Origin: Vibrio nitrifigilis
Lineage (GTDB): Bacteria; Pseudomonadota; Gammaproteobacteria; Enterobacterales; Vibrionaceae
NCBI RefSeq assembly: GCF_015686695.1
Contig: NZ_JADPMR010000003.1
Span: forward strand, 372,001-436,000
DNA: 64,000 bases
Direction: 5' to 3'
The translations under genes were made by a program, and so were the position numbers. Below the pieces are notes generated by a model, which was not told the origin of the DNA, searched no databases, and saw nothing but the letters and a program-made list of their open reading frames with translations. Shown here one piece after another: positions 8,373 through 16,240 of this stretch (position 1 is its first letter; each line of letters opens with the position of its first letter).

Positions 8373-9485
8373 ATGGCGACTCTTGATGTCAATCCTAACC
8401 AATACTCAGAGCAGCTCTCGGAGAAAGTCTCTCGACTCAATGAGATGTTTGCACCCTATCACGTGCCAGAGTTAGAAGTTTATGAGTCTCCAAGTCAAAA
8501 CTACCGTATGCGTGCCGAGTTTCGAGTATGGCATGAGGGTGACGACCTTTATTACATCATGTTTAACCAAGACACCCGTGAAAAGTATCGTGTTGATCAG
8601 TTTCCATCAGCAAGCCAATTAATTAACCAATTGATGCCTCGTTTAATTGAAGCATTAAAACCAAGTAAAACCCTGCGTCACAAACTGTTCCAAGTGGACT
8701 TTTTATCGACGTTGAGCGGTGAAATTTTGGTCTCACTTCTTTATCACAGACAGTTAAATGATGAATGGAAAGAAGCTGCTCAAACATTGAAACAAACACT
8801 GACTGAAGAAGGCTATCATATCAACTTAATTGGCCGTGCTCGAAAAATGAAAATCGTGCTTGACCGTGACTACGTAGTAGAGACCCTGCACGTTCACGAA
8901 CAGCCATATATTTATCAACAAGTTGAAAATAGTTTTACTCAACCAAACGGTCCTGTTGCACAAAAAATGTTGGAATGGGCAGTTGACTGCACTCGAGGTA
9001 GTCAAGGTGACCTACTTGAACTTTATTGTGGTAACGGCAATTTTTCTTTAGCGCTCGCACAAAATTTTGAACGCGTTCTTGCGACCGAATTAGCCAAACC
9101 TTCAGTTCAATCAGCACAATACAACATCAAAGCAAACAACATTGATAATGTGCAGATTATTCGGATGTCGGCTGAAGAGTTTACGGAAGCAATGGAAGGT
9201 AAACGAGAATTCCGCCGCCTAAAAGATAATGGTGTCGATCTTAATAGTTATAACTGCAATACTATCTTTGTCGATCCACCACGCGCTGGTATGGATATTG
9301 ATACATGTAAGATGGTACAAGGTTATGAACGCATTATGTATATCTCTTGTAACCCAGAAACACTCAAAGAGAACCTAGAAATTCTCAGCAAAACGCACGA
9401 CATTACTCGCTTTGCCTTATTTGATCAGTTTCCATATACCCACCACATGGAAGCAGGTCTGTTTTTAGAACGACGCACAAAATAA
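8373..9485 (+). CDS. trmA: tRNA (uracil-5-)-methyltransferase TrmA
   Basis: A 370-residue enzyme (E. coli TrmA 366) that forms the 5-methyluridine at position 54 of the tRNA T-loop using S-adenosylmethionine. Visible motifs are the SAM-binding L-E-L-Y-C-G-N-G-N-F, the D-P-P-R-A-G loop, and the catalytic cysteine in Y-I-S-C-N-P-E-T-L near residue 328, followed by the C-terminal Glu region M-E-A-G-L-F. The start has a purine-rich GGTAA 6 bp upstream. It stands alone here, with accessory DNA on both sides, whereas in E. coli yijD is adjacent. Confidence 0.97.
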   Translation: MATLDVNPNQYSEQLSEKVSRLNEMFAPYHVPELEVYESPSQNYRMRAEFRVWHEGDDLYYIMFNQDTREKYRVDQFPSASQLINQLMPRLIEALKPSKTLRHKLFQVDFLSTLSGEILVSLLYHRQLNDEWKEAAQTLKQTLTEEGYHINLIGRARKMKIVLDRDYVVETLHVHEQPYIYQQVENSFTQPNGPVAQKMLEWAVDCTRGSQGDLLELYCGNGNFSLALAQNFERVLATELAKPSVQSAQYNIKANNIDNVQIIRMSAEEFTEAMEGKREFRRLKDNGVDLNSYNCNTIFVDPPRAGMDIDTCKMVQGYERIMYISCNPETLKENLEILSKTHDITRFALFDQFPYTHHMEAGLFLERRTK

Positions 9486-9508
9486 AGTGACGACGTTGAG
9501 AGCTTAGT

Positions 9509-9546
9509 AAAAAGGCATTCTGCGTATAAAAACAGTATGCCTTTTT
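9509..9546. terminator. Bidirectional terminator between trmA and regulator gene
   Basis: Ten-base perfect arms (AAAAAGGCAT at 9509-9518, ATGCCTTTTT at 9537-9546) give a hairpin ending in a T-run on either strand. It lies between the convergent trmA and the regulator gene. Confidence 0.8.
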
Positions 9547-9561
9547 AATAGATAGGCCGCC

Positions 9562-12423
9562 TTACTTAAGGAACAAATGTGCCCCTTGTTCAAGAGCAAT
9601 ATGTTTTGCCAACTCATGGAAATTAGCACCACTTTCGACACAATAACCAAGCAGAACATACATAGGAGATAAGTAACAAGCTTCTTGTTTTTCTGAGGCT
9701 ATTTTAATTCCATATTCTAGGATTTGCTGTGCCTCTGCTAAGTTTCCGACCTCGTAATAAAGTTCAGCTCGAATTAAACAATAAAGCGAATGAGCGATTT
9801 GGTCACCACTTGATGCTAACCAATGACTGTAACCTTCTTCCACAATCTCAAGTGCCTGATCTGCACTTAATGCCTGAGTAAAAAATAGTGCCCATCCTTT
9901 AAATAAAGAGGCAACTCCCCGATAGAACGGGAAATTATTTGAATCTGCAATAGCCCATAATTGCTCAGACAGTTCGGTCACTTCATCAAAGCGCTTCAGA
10001 TGGTAGGCTGACCACATCTCACCTTGTAACACGATGGAATGAGAAAAAGGATCATTGATAACCCCAACTTCATGGACACTTTTCTGTAAAAATGCTCTAT
10101 CTTCGTCACAACAGGCTAAAGTGGCTGACAAGCAACCAAAACACCCAGCTAAAGCTAAAGGGTTAATGCCGATAGAGAAGTAAAATTCATCACTTTCAAC
10201 TTGATGAAAGTATCTAAAAGATTCTTTCGCATTAAATATGGCGTCTTGATGTTTAGCTAACCAAAATTGGGAATTTGTCAAACAACTGTATGCAAGAGAA
10301 CGACAATGATCATAATTAGATTCTTCTGCTAAGCGCAGCATTTCGTTCGCCGTTTGCTCTGATAATTCAAAATCCATCGCCATTAATTGCTTCACCCATA
10401 ACCCACTGAGAGAAATACAATGTCGGTATGCAGAATGGAGTTCCTTTGCCAAAGAGATACATCGTTGATAGGCGGCCACGGTACTAAAACTTACCCATCC
10501 ATCGGTAACTCGAGTGATAATGGCTTGAGTAAGATATATTTCAAATAACAGTTCTGAGTAATCTGTTGGGTTAGAGATACTGCGATAACTCTCTAATGCT
10601 TGATGAAGATATCGCTTTGCGGACTGATAATCCCCAGATGTAATAGAGGATTTACCGTTATTAAGTAGAAGTTCAGACACTTTTCCCCAATCTTCTGCTT
10701 TCGTGTAGTAATCAACATACAGAACGTTTGAGCTTTGTGTACCAAGTTTATCTTGAGATTCTAAATAATTGGCAATCGCGATATAGACAGTCTTCTTGTC
10801 TTCATGGTCCAGTTCTTTCTCCATCAAAGGACTCAGAAAAGGATGACCAAGACTAATCACTTTAGCCGCAGATATTCTAATCAGTCTCATATTGACCAAT
10901 GTTTCAAGTCCTATTGGACCAAAATCAGTCAGATTACTGATATCATTTACCGTTAAAGGGTGATTTGCTAAAGCGATGAAAGAAAGCACCTTATTCAGCT
11001 CAGGTGATAAGCTATTCAATTTACTGTGCAGATAAAATGAGATATCCGTAGGAATTCGCTCTTCTTTATATGATTGAATAAGTTTATACAAATAATAAGG
11101 GTTCCCTTCTGCACTCACTATACATGCACTCGCTTCCGATTCAACATGGCGATCACTATCGAGTAGATAGACCATATCTGTGTTAGATAGCGGCATAAGA
11201 GGGAGATGCGTCACTGAAAAGTTCAGAGTACTTAGTGTTTCTACATACCGAATAGCAGCATCAGTTGGTAAGTAAGTCACTCCCAAAGATATCGGTAGCT
11301 CTCTTAAGCGACCCAAAACACGGCATATCGTCGCTAAACATTGCTCATCAATTAAGTGAAAATTATCAAGCGAAAGAAAAACAGCACCGATACTTTCGGT
11401 ATGGGTCACTAGAGCATCAATTAACGTATTTAGATAATCCTCACTATCCACACTCTCTATAGAAGGTTCCAGTGTAAGATTAAAAACATCACCTAGGGCA
11501 GAAAGAAAAAAGTGGCTTGGAGACAATCCAAAATTGAAATCCAACTTAGCTATTCGCCAATCTTGATGTGCGAAAAGACTAGAGAGAGTATGCAGCATAT
11601 GACTTTTGCCAATACCCTGCACGCCTTGAATAGCAAAACACACATTTTCTTTTTTTGTTATCACATCATCCACTGAATAACGTAATAATTGCAGCTCATG
11701 TTCTCTACCAAATGTTTTTCCGTAACTAACATCAACTTTATTTAAGAGCGTTTTATACCCATTAGACGAAAGCAATTCTCCATATAAAAAGTATGGCTTG
11801 CTAGCTTCGGCCAAAGTGTCAGAGACCACAACTGCTGCTTTTTCCGGCAGCGCTGCCAGTTCAGACATTCTATAAATGTATGATTCATCTAAGTGCCAAC
11901 GATTATCATCGGGTTGCTGAATCACCGTTTGTGTGGACACAATCGCTTTAAAATATTGAGAAGAACGACGAGAAAGGTCTATCAAATCACTCTGTAGTGA
12001 TAGGTACAATTTTTGGTCATCATCGATACAAGGCAAAATAACAACTAGAGTATTTCCTAAGTGCTCTAGCGTCATAGGCTCCAAGTGAGAAAAACGATCT
12101 AAAACATCATCCAATATTAATTTAGAGCCTGTGCGAATCCAAACAGCTAGGCACTCTTTGTTGATGCGAGGTAAGAGTATTTGGTTTGTATCCGTTTGAC
12201 TTGTTAGCAGTAATTCTTCAACTGGTACTGAAAAGAAATTGGCGAGACGAGCGATGGTTCTACGACTTAATGCACTTCCTATCTCAGCTCGTTTAATGGT
12301 AGCAATAGATACACTACAACCTTTCTTTTGGCTGCATGCTTGCTCTAACCCTTCCTGGGATAAAGCACGCTGCTCCCTTAATTGCTTTAACTTTTGACCA
12401 TCAATAAAGACATTACCTGCCAT
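9562..12423 (-). CDS. XRE-type STAND ATPase transcriptional regulator
   Basis: A 953-residue signal-integrating regulator. Residues ~8-70 form an XRE helix-turn-helix (L-R-E-Q-R-A-L-S-Q ... R-R-T-I-A-R-L-A). Residues ~85-215 look like a degenerate class III cyclase homology domain: the end, V-V-V-S-D-T-L ... F-L-Y-G-E-L, mirrors cyclase C-termini, but catalytic residues are not evident. Residues ~235-480 form a P-loop ATPase with Walker A G-V-Q-G-I-G-K-S-H (~267-275) and a Walker-B-like V-F-L-S-L-D-N-F-H. The rest is helical TPR-like repeats. This resembles MalT-like STAND regulators, where ligand binding releases ATP-driven oligomerisation. It probably controls the racemase/DUF917 operon upstream of it; the ligand is unknown. 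Confidence 0.75.
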   Translation of the reverse strand: MAGNVFIDGQKLKQLREQRALSQEGLEQACSQKKGCSVSIATIKRAEIGSALSRRTIARLANFFSVPVEELLLTSQTDTNQILLPRINKECLAVWIRTGSKLILDDVLDRFSHLEPMTLEHLGNTLVVILPCIDDDQKLYLSLQSDLIDLSRRSSQYFKAIVSTQTVIQQPDDNRWHLDESYIYRMSELAALPEKAAVVVSDTLAEASKPYFLYGELLSSNGYKTLLNKVDVSYGKTFGREHELQLLRYSVDDVITKKENVCFAIQGVQGIGKSHMLHTLSSLFAHQDWRIAKLDFNFGLSPSHFFLSALGDVFNLTLEPSIESVDSEDYLNTLIDALVTHTESIGAVFLSLDNFHLIDEQCLATICRVLGRLRELPISLGVTYLPTDAAIRYVETLSTLNFSVTHLPLMPLSNTDMVYLLDSDRHVESEASACIVSAEGNPYYLYKLIQSYKEERIPTDISFYLHSKLNSLSPELNKVLSFIALANHPLTVNDISNLTDFGPIGLETLVNMRLIRISAAKVISLGHPFLSPLMEKELDHEDKKTVYIAIANYLESQDKLGTQSSNVLYVDYYTKAEDWGKVSELLLNNGKSSITSGDYQSAKRYLHQALESYRSISNPTDYSELLFEIYLTQAIITRVTDGWVSFSTVAAYQRCISLAKELHSAYRHCISLSGLWVKQLMAMDFELSEQTANEMLRLAEESNYDHCRSLAYSCLTNSQFWLAKHQDAIFNAKESFRYFHQVESDEFYFSIGINPLALAGCFGCLSATLACCDEDRAFLQKSVHEVGVINDPFSHSIVLQGEMWSAYHLKRFDEVTELSEQLWAIADSNNFPFYRGVASLFKGWALFFTQALSADQALEIVEEGYSHWLASSGDQIAHSLYCLIRAELYYEVGNLAEAQQILEYGIKIASEKQEACYLSPMYVLLGYCVESGANFHELAKHIALEQGAHLFLK

Positions 12424-12744
12424 TACCTTTCTCTAGAATAATTATCATATGAGAATCTATAATAATTAAATGCCTTCTATTTTCAAGCTTATATATGAAT
12501 TACGTTGATAAATTTAATAATATTAACCTAATATGGAATTAGTTAATGTTAATATTCATTAATAGAATAAACCAAATGATAAAATATTCAGAATTGTTTC
12601 AATATTGATACTAAAGCTATTGTTAAGTAGAGGTAGTTATCAGTATTGTCTAATGTCACAGAGTAAGCCAAAAAGTAAAAATTTACTTACCCTGTGAGTT
12701 TTTATTACGTTACAGATACAAAGTAAAAGATGTATTTATAGCTA
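12424..12744. other. AT-rich spacer upstream of the regulator gene
   Basis: About 320 bp of strongly AT-rich DNA between the racemase terminator and the regulator start. No open reading frame of note. A single TGATAC (12606-12611), the reverse complement of the GTATCA unit repeated upstream of the DUF917 gene, could be an isolated regulator half-site. The regulator promoter must lie here, but no clear -35/-10 pair can be singled out. Confidence 0.4.
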
Positions 12745-12771
12745 ATAAAAATGAGCTTTTAGGTAGCTCGT
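12745..12771 (-). terminator. Terminator after racemase-like gene
   Basis: On the minus strand GAGCT (12769-12765) pairs with AGCTC (12757-12753) and is followed by ATTTTTATT. It ends the DUF917-racemase operon and separates it from the regulator gene. Confidence 0.55.
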
Positions 12772-12776
12772 TTCTT

Positions 12777-13502
12777 TCATTCAGCAGATGAGATATATGG
12801 ATAACTCACCCCACTATGAGATAGTTTGTTTTTGACCAACATGATTAAGTAACTAATAGCACAACGGTTTGGATCCATCACAGGCACATACACACCGTAC
12901 TTAGCACTTAGCTTCTTACTGAGCTTTTTGGCATACCCAGTAAACCCCGTACACCCAAACATAATGCTATCAGCACCATCTTGGTCTATCGCTTTACAGG
13001 CTAACTTAAACAAATCATGTAAGATTATCTTTCTTTCGTGGCATGTACTGCCTTTAAGGTCATTAACACTTTGGTCTAGTGGTCGTATCGATGCTAGGTT
13101 TTCTGTTACTCCAAACGCTCTTACATGCTCATTTTGCAGATCAACCACATCACTAACTGTAAGAATGGAGACCTTTTGACTCAAGAGCATCGCCGTATAA
13201 AAACTTGCCCGAAATCCCCCAATAACAGGAATGGTTACCGCTTGTCGTGCAGCTTCGACCCCACACATATCCATATCAGTAACAAATACCCCATCGTATC
13301 CCTCTTTTTCCGCTTGAATGACTTTTTCAACCACATAAGGGGCATTATTCGTTAAATCAATTCGAGATTCGATAAAGGAAGAACCATGATCTATATGTTC
13401 TAGATCAATCGTAATATTTTTAGTTCTAAATTTATCAACACTATCAGAAATTTGATCAGTAAATTCTTTGGTCTTAACTGGAATAATAATTTTTAATTTC
13501 AT
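12777..13502 (-). CDS. Asp/Glu/hydantoin racemase-family protein, first Cys not conserved
   Basis: A 241-residue protein of the Asp/Glu/hydantoin racemase fold. The second catalytic region is clear (M-F-G-C-T-G-F-T-G, one cysteine). In the first region, however, the segment D-M-D-M-C-G-V-E-A-A-R aligns with the family's C-F-x-D-P-G-L-x-A-A-R so that the usual cysteine becomes Asp and a Cys sits four positions later. Enzymes of this superfamily with a single Cys include decarboxylases and isomerases, so racemisation should not be assumed. It follows the DUF917 gene by 16 bp in one operon, suggesting consecutive steps on a hydantoin-like or related cyclic imide. Confidence 0.7.
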   Translation of the reverse strand: MKLKIIIPVKTKEFTDQISDSVDKFRTKNITIDLEHIDHGSSFIESRIDLTNNAPYVVEKVIQAEKEGYDGVFVTDMDMCGVEAARQAVTIPVIGGFRASFYTAMLLSQKVSILTVSDVVDLQNEHVRAFGVTENLASIRPLDQSVNDLKGSTCHERKIILHDLFKLACKAIDQDGADSIMFGCTGFTGYAKKLSKKLSAKYGVYVPVMDPNRCAISYLIMLVKNKLSHSGVSYPYISSAE

Positions 13503-13518
13503 TTAATAATATCCATTA

Positions 13519-14694
13519 TTAATTCGTGATTTTTATTGGTGAATGATAGTCACCAAAATAATTAAACTTTTTAAATATTTCCGCGAAATTATCATGGAAC
13601 CATTTTTGATCAATTTGTTTAGCACAATTAACAGTATAAATTGCCATATTTCTTAATCGATAATCAGTTGGTGTTGTTTCCCATACTTCCATTATCTCAT
13701 CATTACTTATTAACGATGCATCACTAGAAAAACAACAAATTGAATCAGGGGCCATTGCTATTGGTGTACCTAAATTATCAGACCAAAGAAGCAAATTTTC
13801 ATTTTGGGAAATAACGAAATATTTATCTCCATTATCACTTTGGTATTCTTGAACACCCCAATCGAATCCATTTTCAGTTTTATCTGTAATGCTGACTAAT
13901 CTTCCTTTCATAACACACTGAGCACCAGGAAGACGCTCAATCACATCGAAACAAGAACCACTCTCTTGTACACTCACTTTAATGTTTTTTCCTAGATCTT
14001 TTGCTTTCATCAACATATCGGGTACCGCAGCATTATCCTGCTTTAGTTGGGAGCCTTTCATGGCGAATGACGACAGTGATGCACGCTGATCAAAACTGGT
14101 TGATTCACTGATAATCGCTCTCGTCATAGCATCGACATCAGAACTTGAATTACATTGGATAGTTAACACGCCACCATTGTCTTTTAGCGAATCCTCGGAG
14201 GTCAGGACACAAGGGGATACTGGGATTGGCGCATTGAGTTGGGGATTAGCAAACGTCGATAATTGTAAGCATGGAAAGGCCCTTCCACCTCCATCACCAT
14301 TGATGATTGGGATTTTTTTATGAGCAGCGACCAATAGGCTCATACCATATGCAATAGCGCCAGTTTCAACAGGAGATAACGCAGAAAATTCCTTCTTTAA
14401 AACTTCTTCTAAGGCTTCAAATGACGTAACAGGAGAACTGCCATATCCTTTTTTCAAAAACTGTTCCGGTGCGCCCATGGCAGCCAAAACAGGAAGCCAA
14501 TCCTCATCTTTAACTTCATCAATATCAATGTACTTAACTCGAATTTCTGAATTTGATTTTTCTTTAAACAAATCATCAATTCTATCTAGCAATGCTTGAC
14601 CATTTTTTAGTGCACCACCTCCCCCGGATGCATAGAAATGAGCACCTAAAATAATATTATTCAAATCTTCTCGATTAAGAACACCATGAGCCAT
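13519..14694 (-). CDS. DUF917 / S-methyl-thiohydantoin desulfurase-family protein
   Basis: A 391-residue protein with DUF917 hallmarks: A-S-G-G-G-G near residue 25, A-A-M-G-A-P-E near 72, and G-D-G-G-G-R-A-F-P near 135. The Pfam family was renamed after an ergothioneine-catabolic enzyme that removes sulfur from a thiohydantoin propionate; other members occur beside hydantoinases. Here its only partner is the racemase-like gene, and no ergothionase, urocanase-like or hydantoinase gene is visible. The substrate is therefore open. It is the first gene of the operon, and iterated 11-bp repeats lie 67-110 bp upstream of its start. Confidence 0.75.
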   Translation of the reverse strand: MAHGVLNREDLNNIILGAHFYASGGGGALKNGQALLDRIDDLFKEKSNSEIRVKYIDIDEVKDEDWLPVLAAMGAPEQFLKKGYGSSPVTSFEALEEVLKKEFSALSPVETGAIAYGMSLLVAAHKKIPIINGDGGGRAFPCLQLSTFANPQLNAPIPVSPCVLTSEDSLKDNGGVLTIQCNSSSDVDAMTRAIISESTSFDQRASLSSFAMKGSQLKQDNAAVPDMLMKAKDLGKNIKVSVQESGSCFDVIERLPGAQCVMKGRLVSITDKTENGFDWGVQEYQSDNGDKYFVISQNENLLLWSDNLGTPIAMAPDSICCFSSDASLISNDEIMEVWETTPTDYRLRNMAIYTVNCAKQIDQKWFHDNFAEIFKKFNYFGDYHSPIKITN

Positions 14695-14760
14695 AAATAA
14701 AATCCTTCTTATTTTTAATGTGTGAAATCACAACGTTAAAGATATGTCGAACTCAATACA

Positions 14761-14804
14761 GTATCAGCCTGGTATCAATTCGGTATCAATTTGGTAATTT
14801 AGGC
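14761..14804. promoter_or_regulatory. Four 11-bp iterated direct repeats upstream of the DUF917 gene
   Basis: GTATCA begins at 14761, 14772 and 14783, and a degenerate fourth copy (GTAATT) at 14794. The spacing is exactly 11 bp, about one helical turn, with related flanks (AATTy-G) in copies 2-4. The array sits between the terminator of yijD and the DUF917 start, where an activator would bind. It is a plausible operator for the adjacent STAND regulator, since such regulators often bind tandem sites on one face of the helix. Confidence 0.55.
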
Positions 14805-14843
14805 AAAATAATGTCCGGTTAGGTAATAACTATTGGATTCAAA

Positions 14844-14877
14844 TAAAAAAAACGAGCACTGTGTGCTCGTTTTTTAT
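14844..14877. terminator. Terminator downstream of yijD
   Basis: Hairpin ACGAGCAC/GTGCTCGT with an A-run on one side and a T-run on the other, so it can act on both strands. It terminates fabR-yijD transcription on the minus strand. Confidence 0.8.
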
Positions 14878-14905
14878 TGGTCATACGATAGTCAATTTAT
14901 TTAAC

Positions 14906-15289
14906 TCAGTCGGTATCTTTTTTCTTCGGAGTAAGAAACCCTAATTTTTTCCCAATCCATAAAACTAGAACCATCAAAATAATCAAAGATAAAAAGTTAC
15001 TTCCTTCTTGTGGATATTGAGCTTTAATAAAAGCAGAATGTCCTACCGCCCCCACAAAAAAACATGCTAACCCAACCAAAGGAATATCTTCAGCGATTGG
15101 ATTACGTAAATATTCTTGATATAAGGCCTGCACTGACAGTACGAGTGCTATTAATGGAAAAATTGAGAACGTCACTTCGCTCATCATTATCCAAGATAAA
15201 ATATAATCCCCACACATCCCTGCAATCAGAGCGAGGACTAAGGTCTTACGTTCAGAACCATGATTTGATGTGTCATTTTGCTTCGACAT
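14906..15289 (-). CDS. yijD: YijD-like DUF1422 inner-membrane protein
   Basis: Chosen start is the ATG at 15289 (protein begins M-S-K-Q-N), giving 127 residues, close to the ~119 of E. coli YijD. A longer reading to 15352 would lie wholly inside fabR. Four hydrophobic segments are visible (about residues 17-36, 42-58, 70-88 and 98-116). Function unknown. The start overlaps the 3' end of fabR by 17 bp, so the two genes form an operon as in E. coli. In E. coli trmA follows; here a three-gene insert separates them. Confidence 0.85.
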   Translation of the reverse strand: MSKQNDTSNHGSERKTLVLALIAGMCGDYILSWIMMSEVTFSIFPLIALVLSVQALYQEYLRNPIAEDIPLVGLACFFVGAVGHSAFIKAQYPQEGSNFLSLIILMVLVLWIGKKLGFLTPKKKDTD

Positions 15290-15926
15290 GCAATTCGCCT
15301 TTTCTTTGGTGATGTTCACGTTCCTTACGGTACCAATGCGCACCTTTGGCAATCATCCGTAATTGTTTAATTAACCGACTAGCAAGTTCATCCCTTTCTT
15401 GACGGCTCAAGTCTAATGCCTCTGCTCCAGAACTGAATACCAAAGTCACTGATGCTTCAGCCTGTGTTTCAGCTTCTTCACGACTCATTCCCGTCGCAAT
15501 CAAATACTCAGCAAGTTCAGCAGAGAAATGCTGGATTTCTCTAGCTACAGCAGCACGAAATTCAGCAGAAATACCAGAACGCTCGCGCAATAACAGTCGG
15601 AATACGTTCGGACTGTTAGAGATAAATTCCATAAAAGTTTCCACGGATGTACGAATAACGCTGCCTTCTCTGACAATTCTCTGCCTCGCTTGGCGCATCA
15701 ACTGACGCAGCAATAGGCCACCTTCATCCACCATCGTCAGCCCAAGCTCATCCATATCTTTGAAATGGCGGTAAAAAGATGTAGGTGCAATTCCAGCCTC
15801 TCGAGCTACCTCACGCAAACTTAAATTTGAAAAACTGCGTTCAGCACTTAACTGACTAAATGCCGCATCAATTAATGATCGACGCGTTTTCTCTTTCTGC
15901 TGGGCACGAACTCCGGTCGCTTTCAT
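15273..15926 (-). CDS. fabR: TetR-family repressor FabR of unsaturated fatty acid synthesis
   Basis: A 217-residue TetR-type regulator. The N-terminal helix-turn-helix (G-V-R-A-Q-Q-K-E-K-T-R-R-S-L ... E-A-G-I-A-P-T-S-F-Y-R-H-F) is nearly identical to E. coli FabR, which represses fabA and fabB according to the acyl-chain unsaturation of thioester pools. The ATG at 15926 was chosen because homologues begin a few residues before G-V-R-A-Q-Q. ATG at 15962 (better purine tract) and the longest start at 16013 are alternatives. Divergent from sthA, operonic with yijD. Confidence 0.93.
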   Translation of the reverse strand: MKATGVRAQQKEKTRRSLIDAAFSQLSAERSFSNLSLREVAREAGIAPTSFYRHFKDMDELGLTMVDEGGLLLRQLMRQARQRIVREGSVIRTSVETFMEFISNSPNVFRLLLRERSGISAEFRAAVAREIQHFSAELAEYLIATGMSREEAETQAEASVTLVFSSGAEALDLSRQERDELASRLIKQLRMIAKGAHWYRKEREHHQRKGELHVEAK

Positions 15927-16240
15927 AGAAACTACAATCTCAGTTAACTCTCTCTGCTCCATACTATAACCTGATTGCCCATTTTGTCTAAGCATCAAAA
16001 CACACCCTAACAAAAAGACATCCGATTTGTTCGATCAAGCCGAAAACCTTGCTCACAAAAAAGCATCCCATCACGCTTTACACTATTCTTTAAATAAAAG
16101 TATTCGCACAATGACCGCGTGGCAAAACATCACGCAACGTGATCCCTTCCACTCTGTCAGCAAGGCTTAGTGCCACTTAGGAATAAGGTAAGTTACACTA
16201 TTAATACAAAATATTAACAACAATAACGAAGGGATTTTCA

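Noticed and set aside
8211..8402. 63-codon minus-strand ORF overlapping the trmA start
   Set aside because: No ribosome-binding site, no recognisable motif, and it overlaps the start of trmA on the opposite strand.
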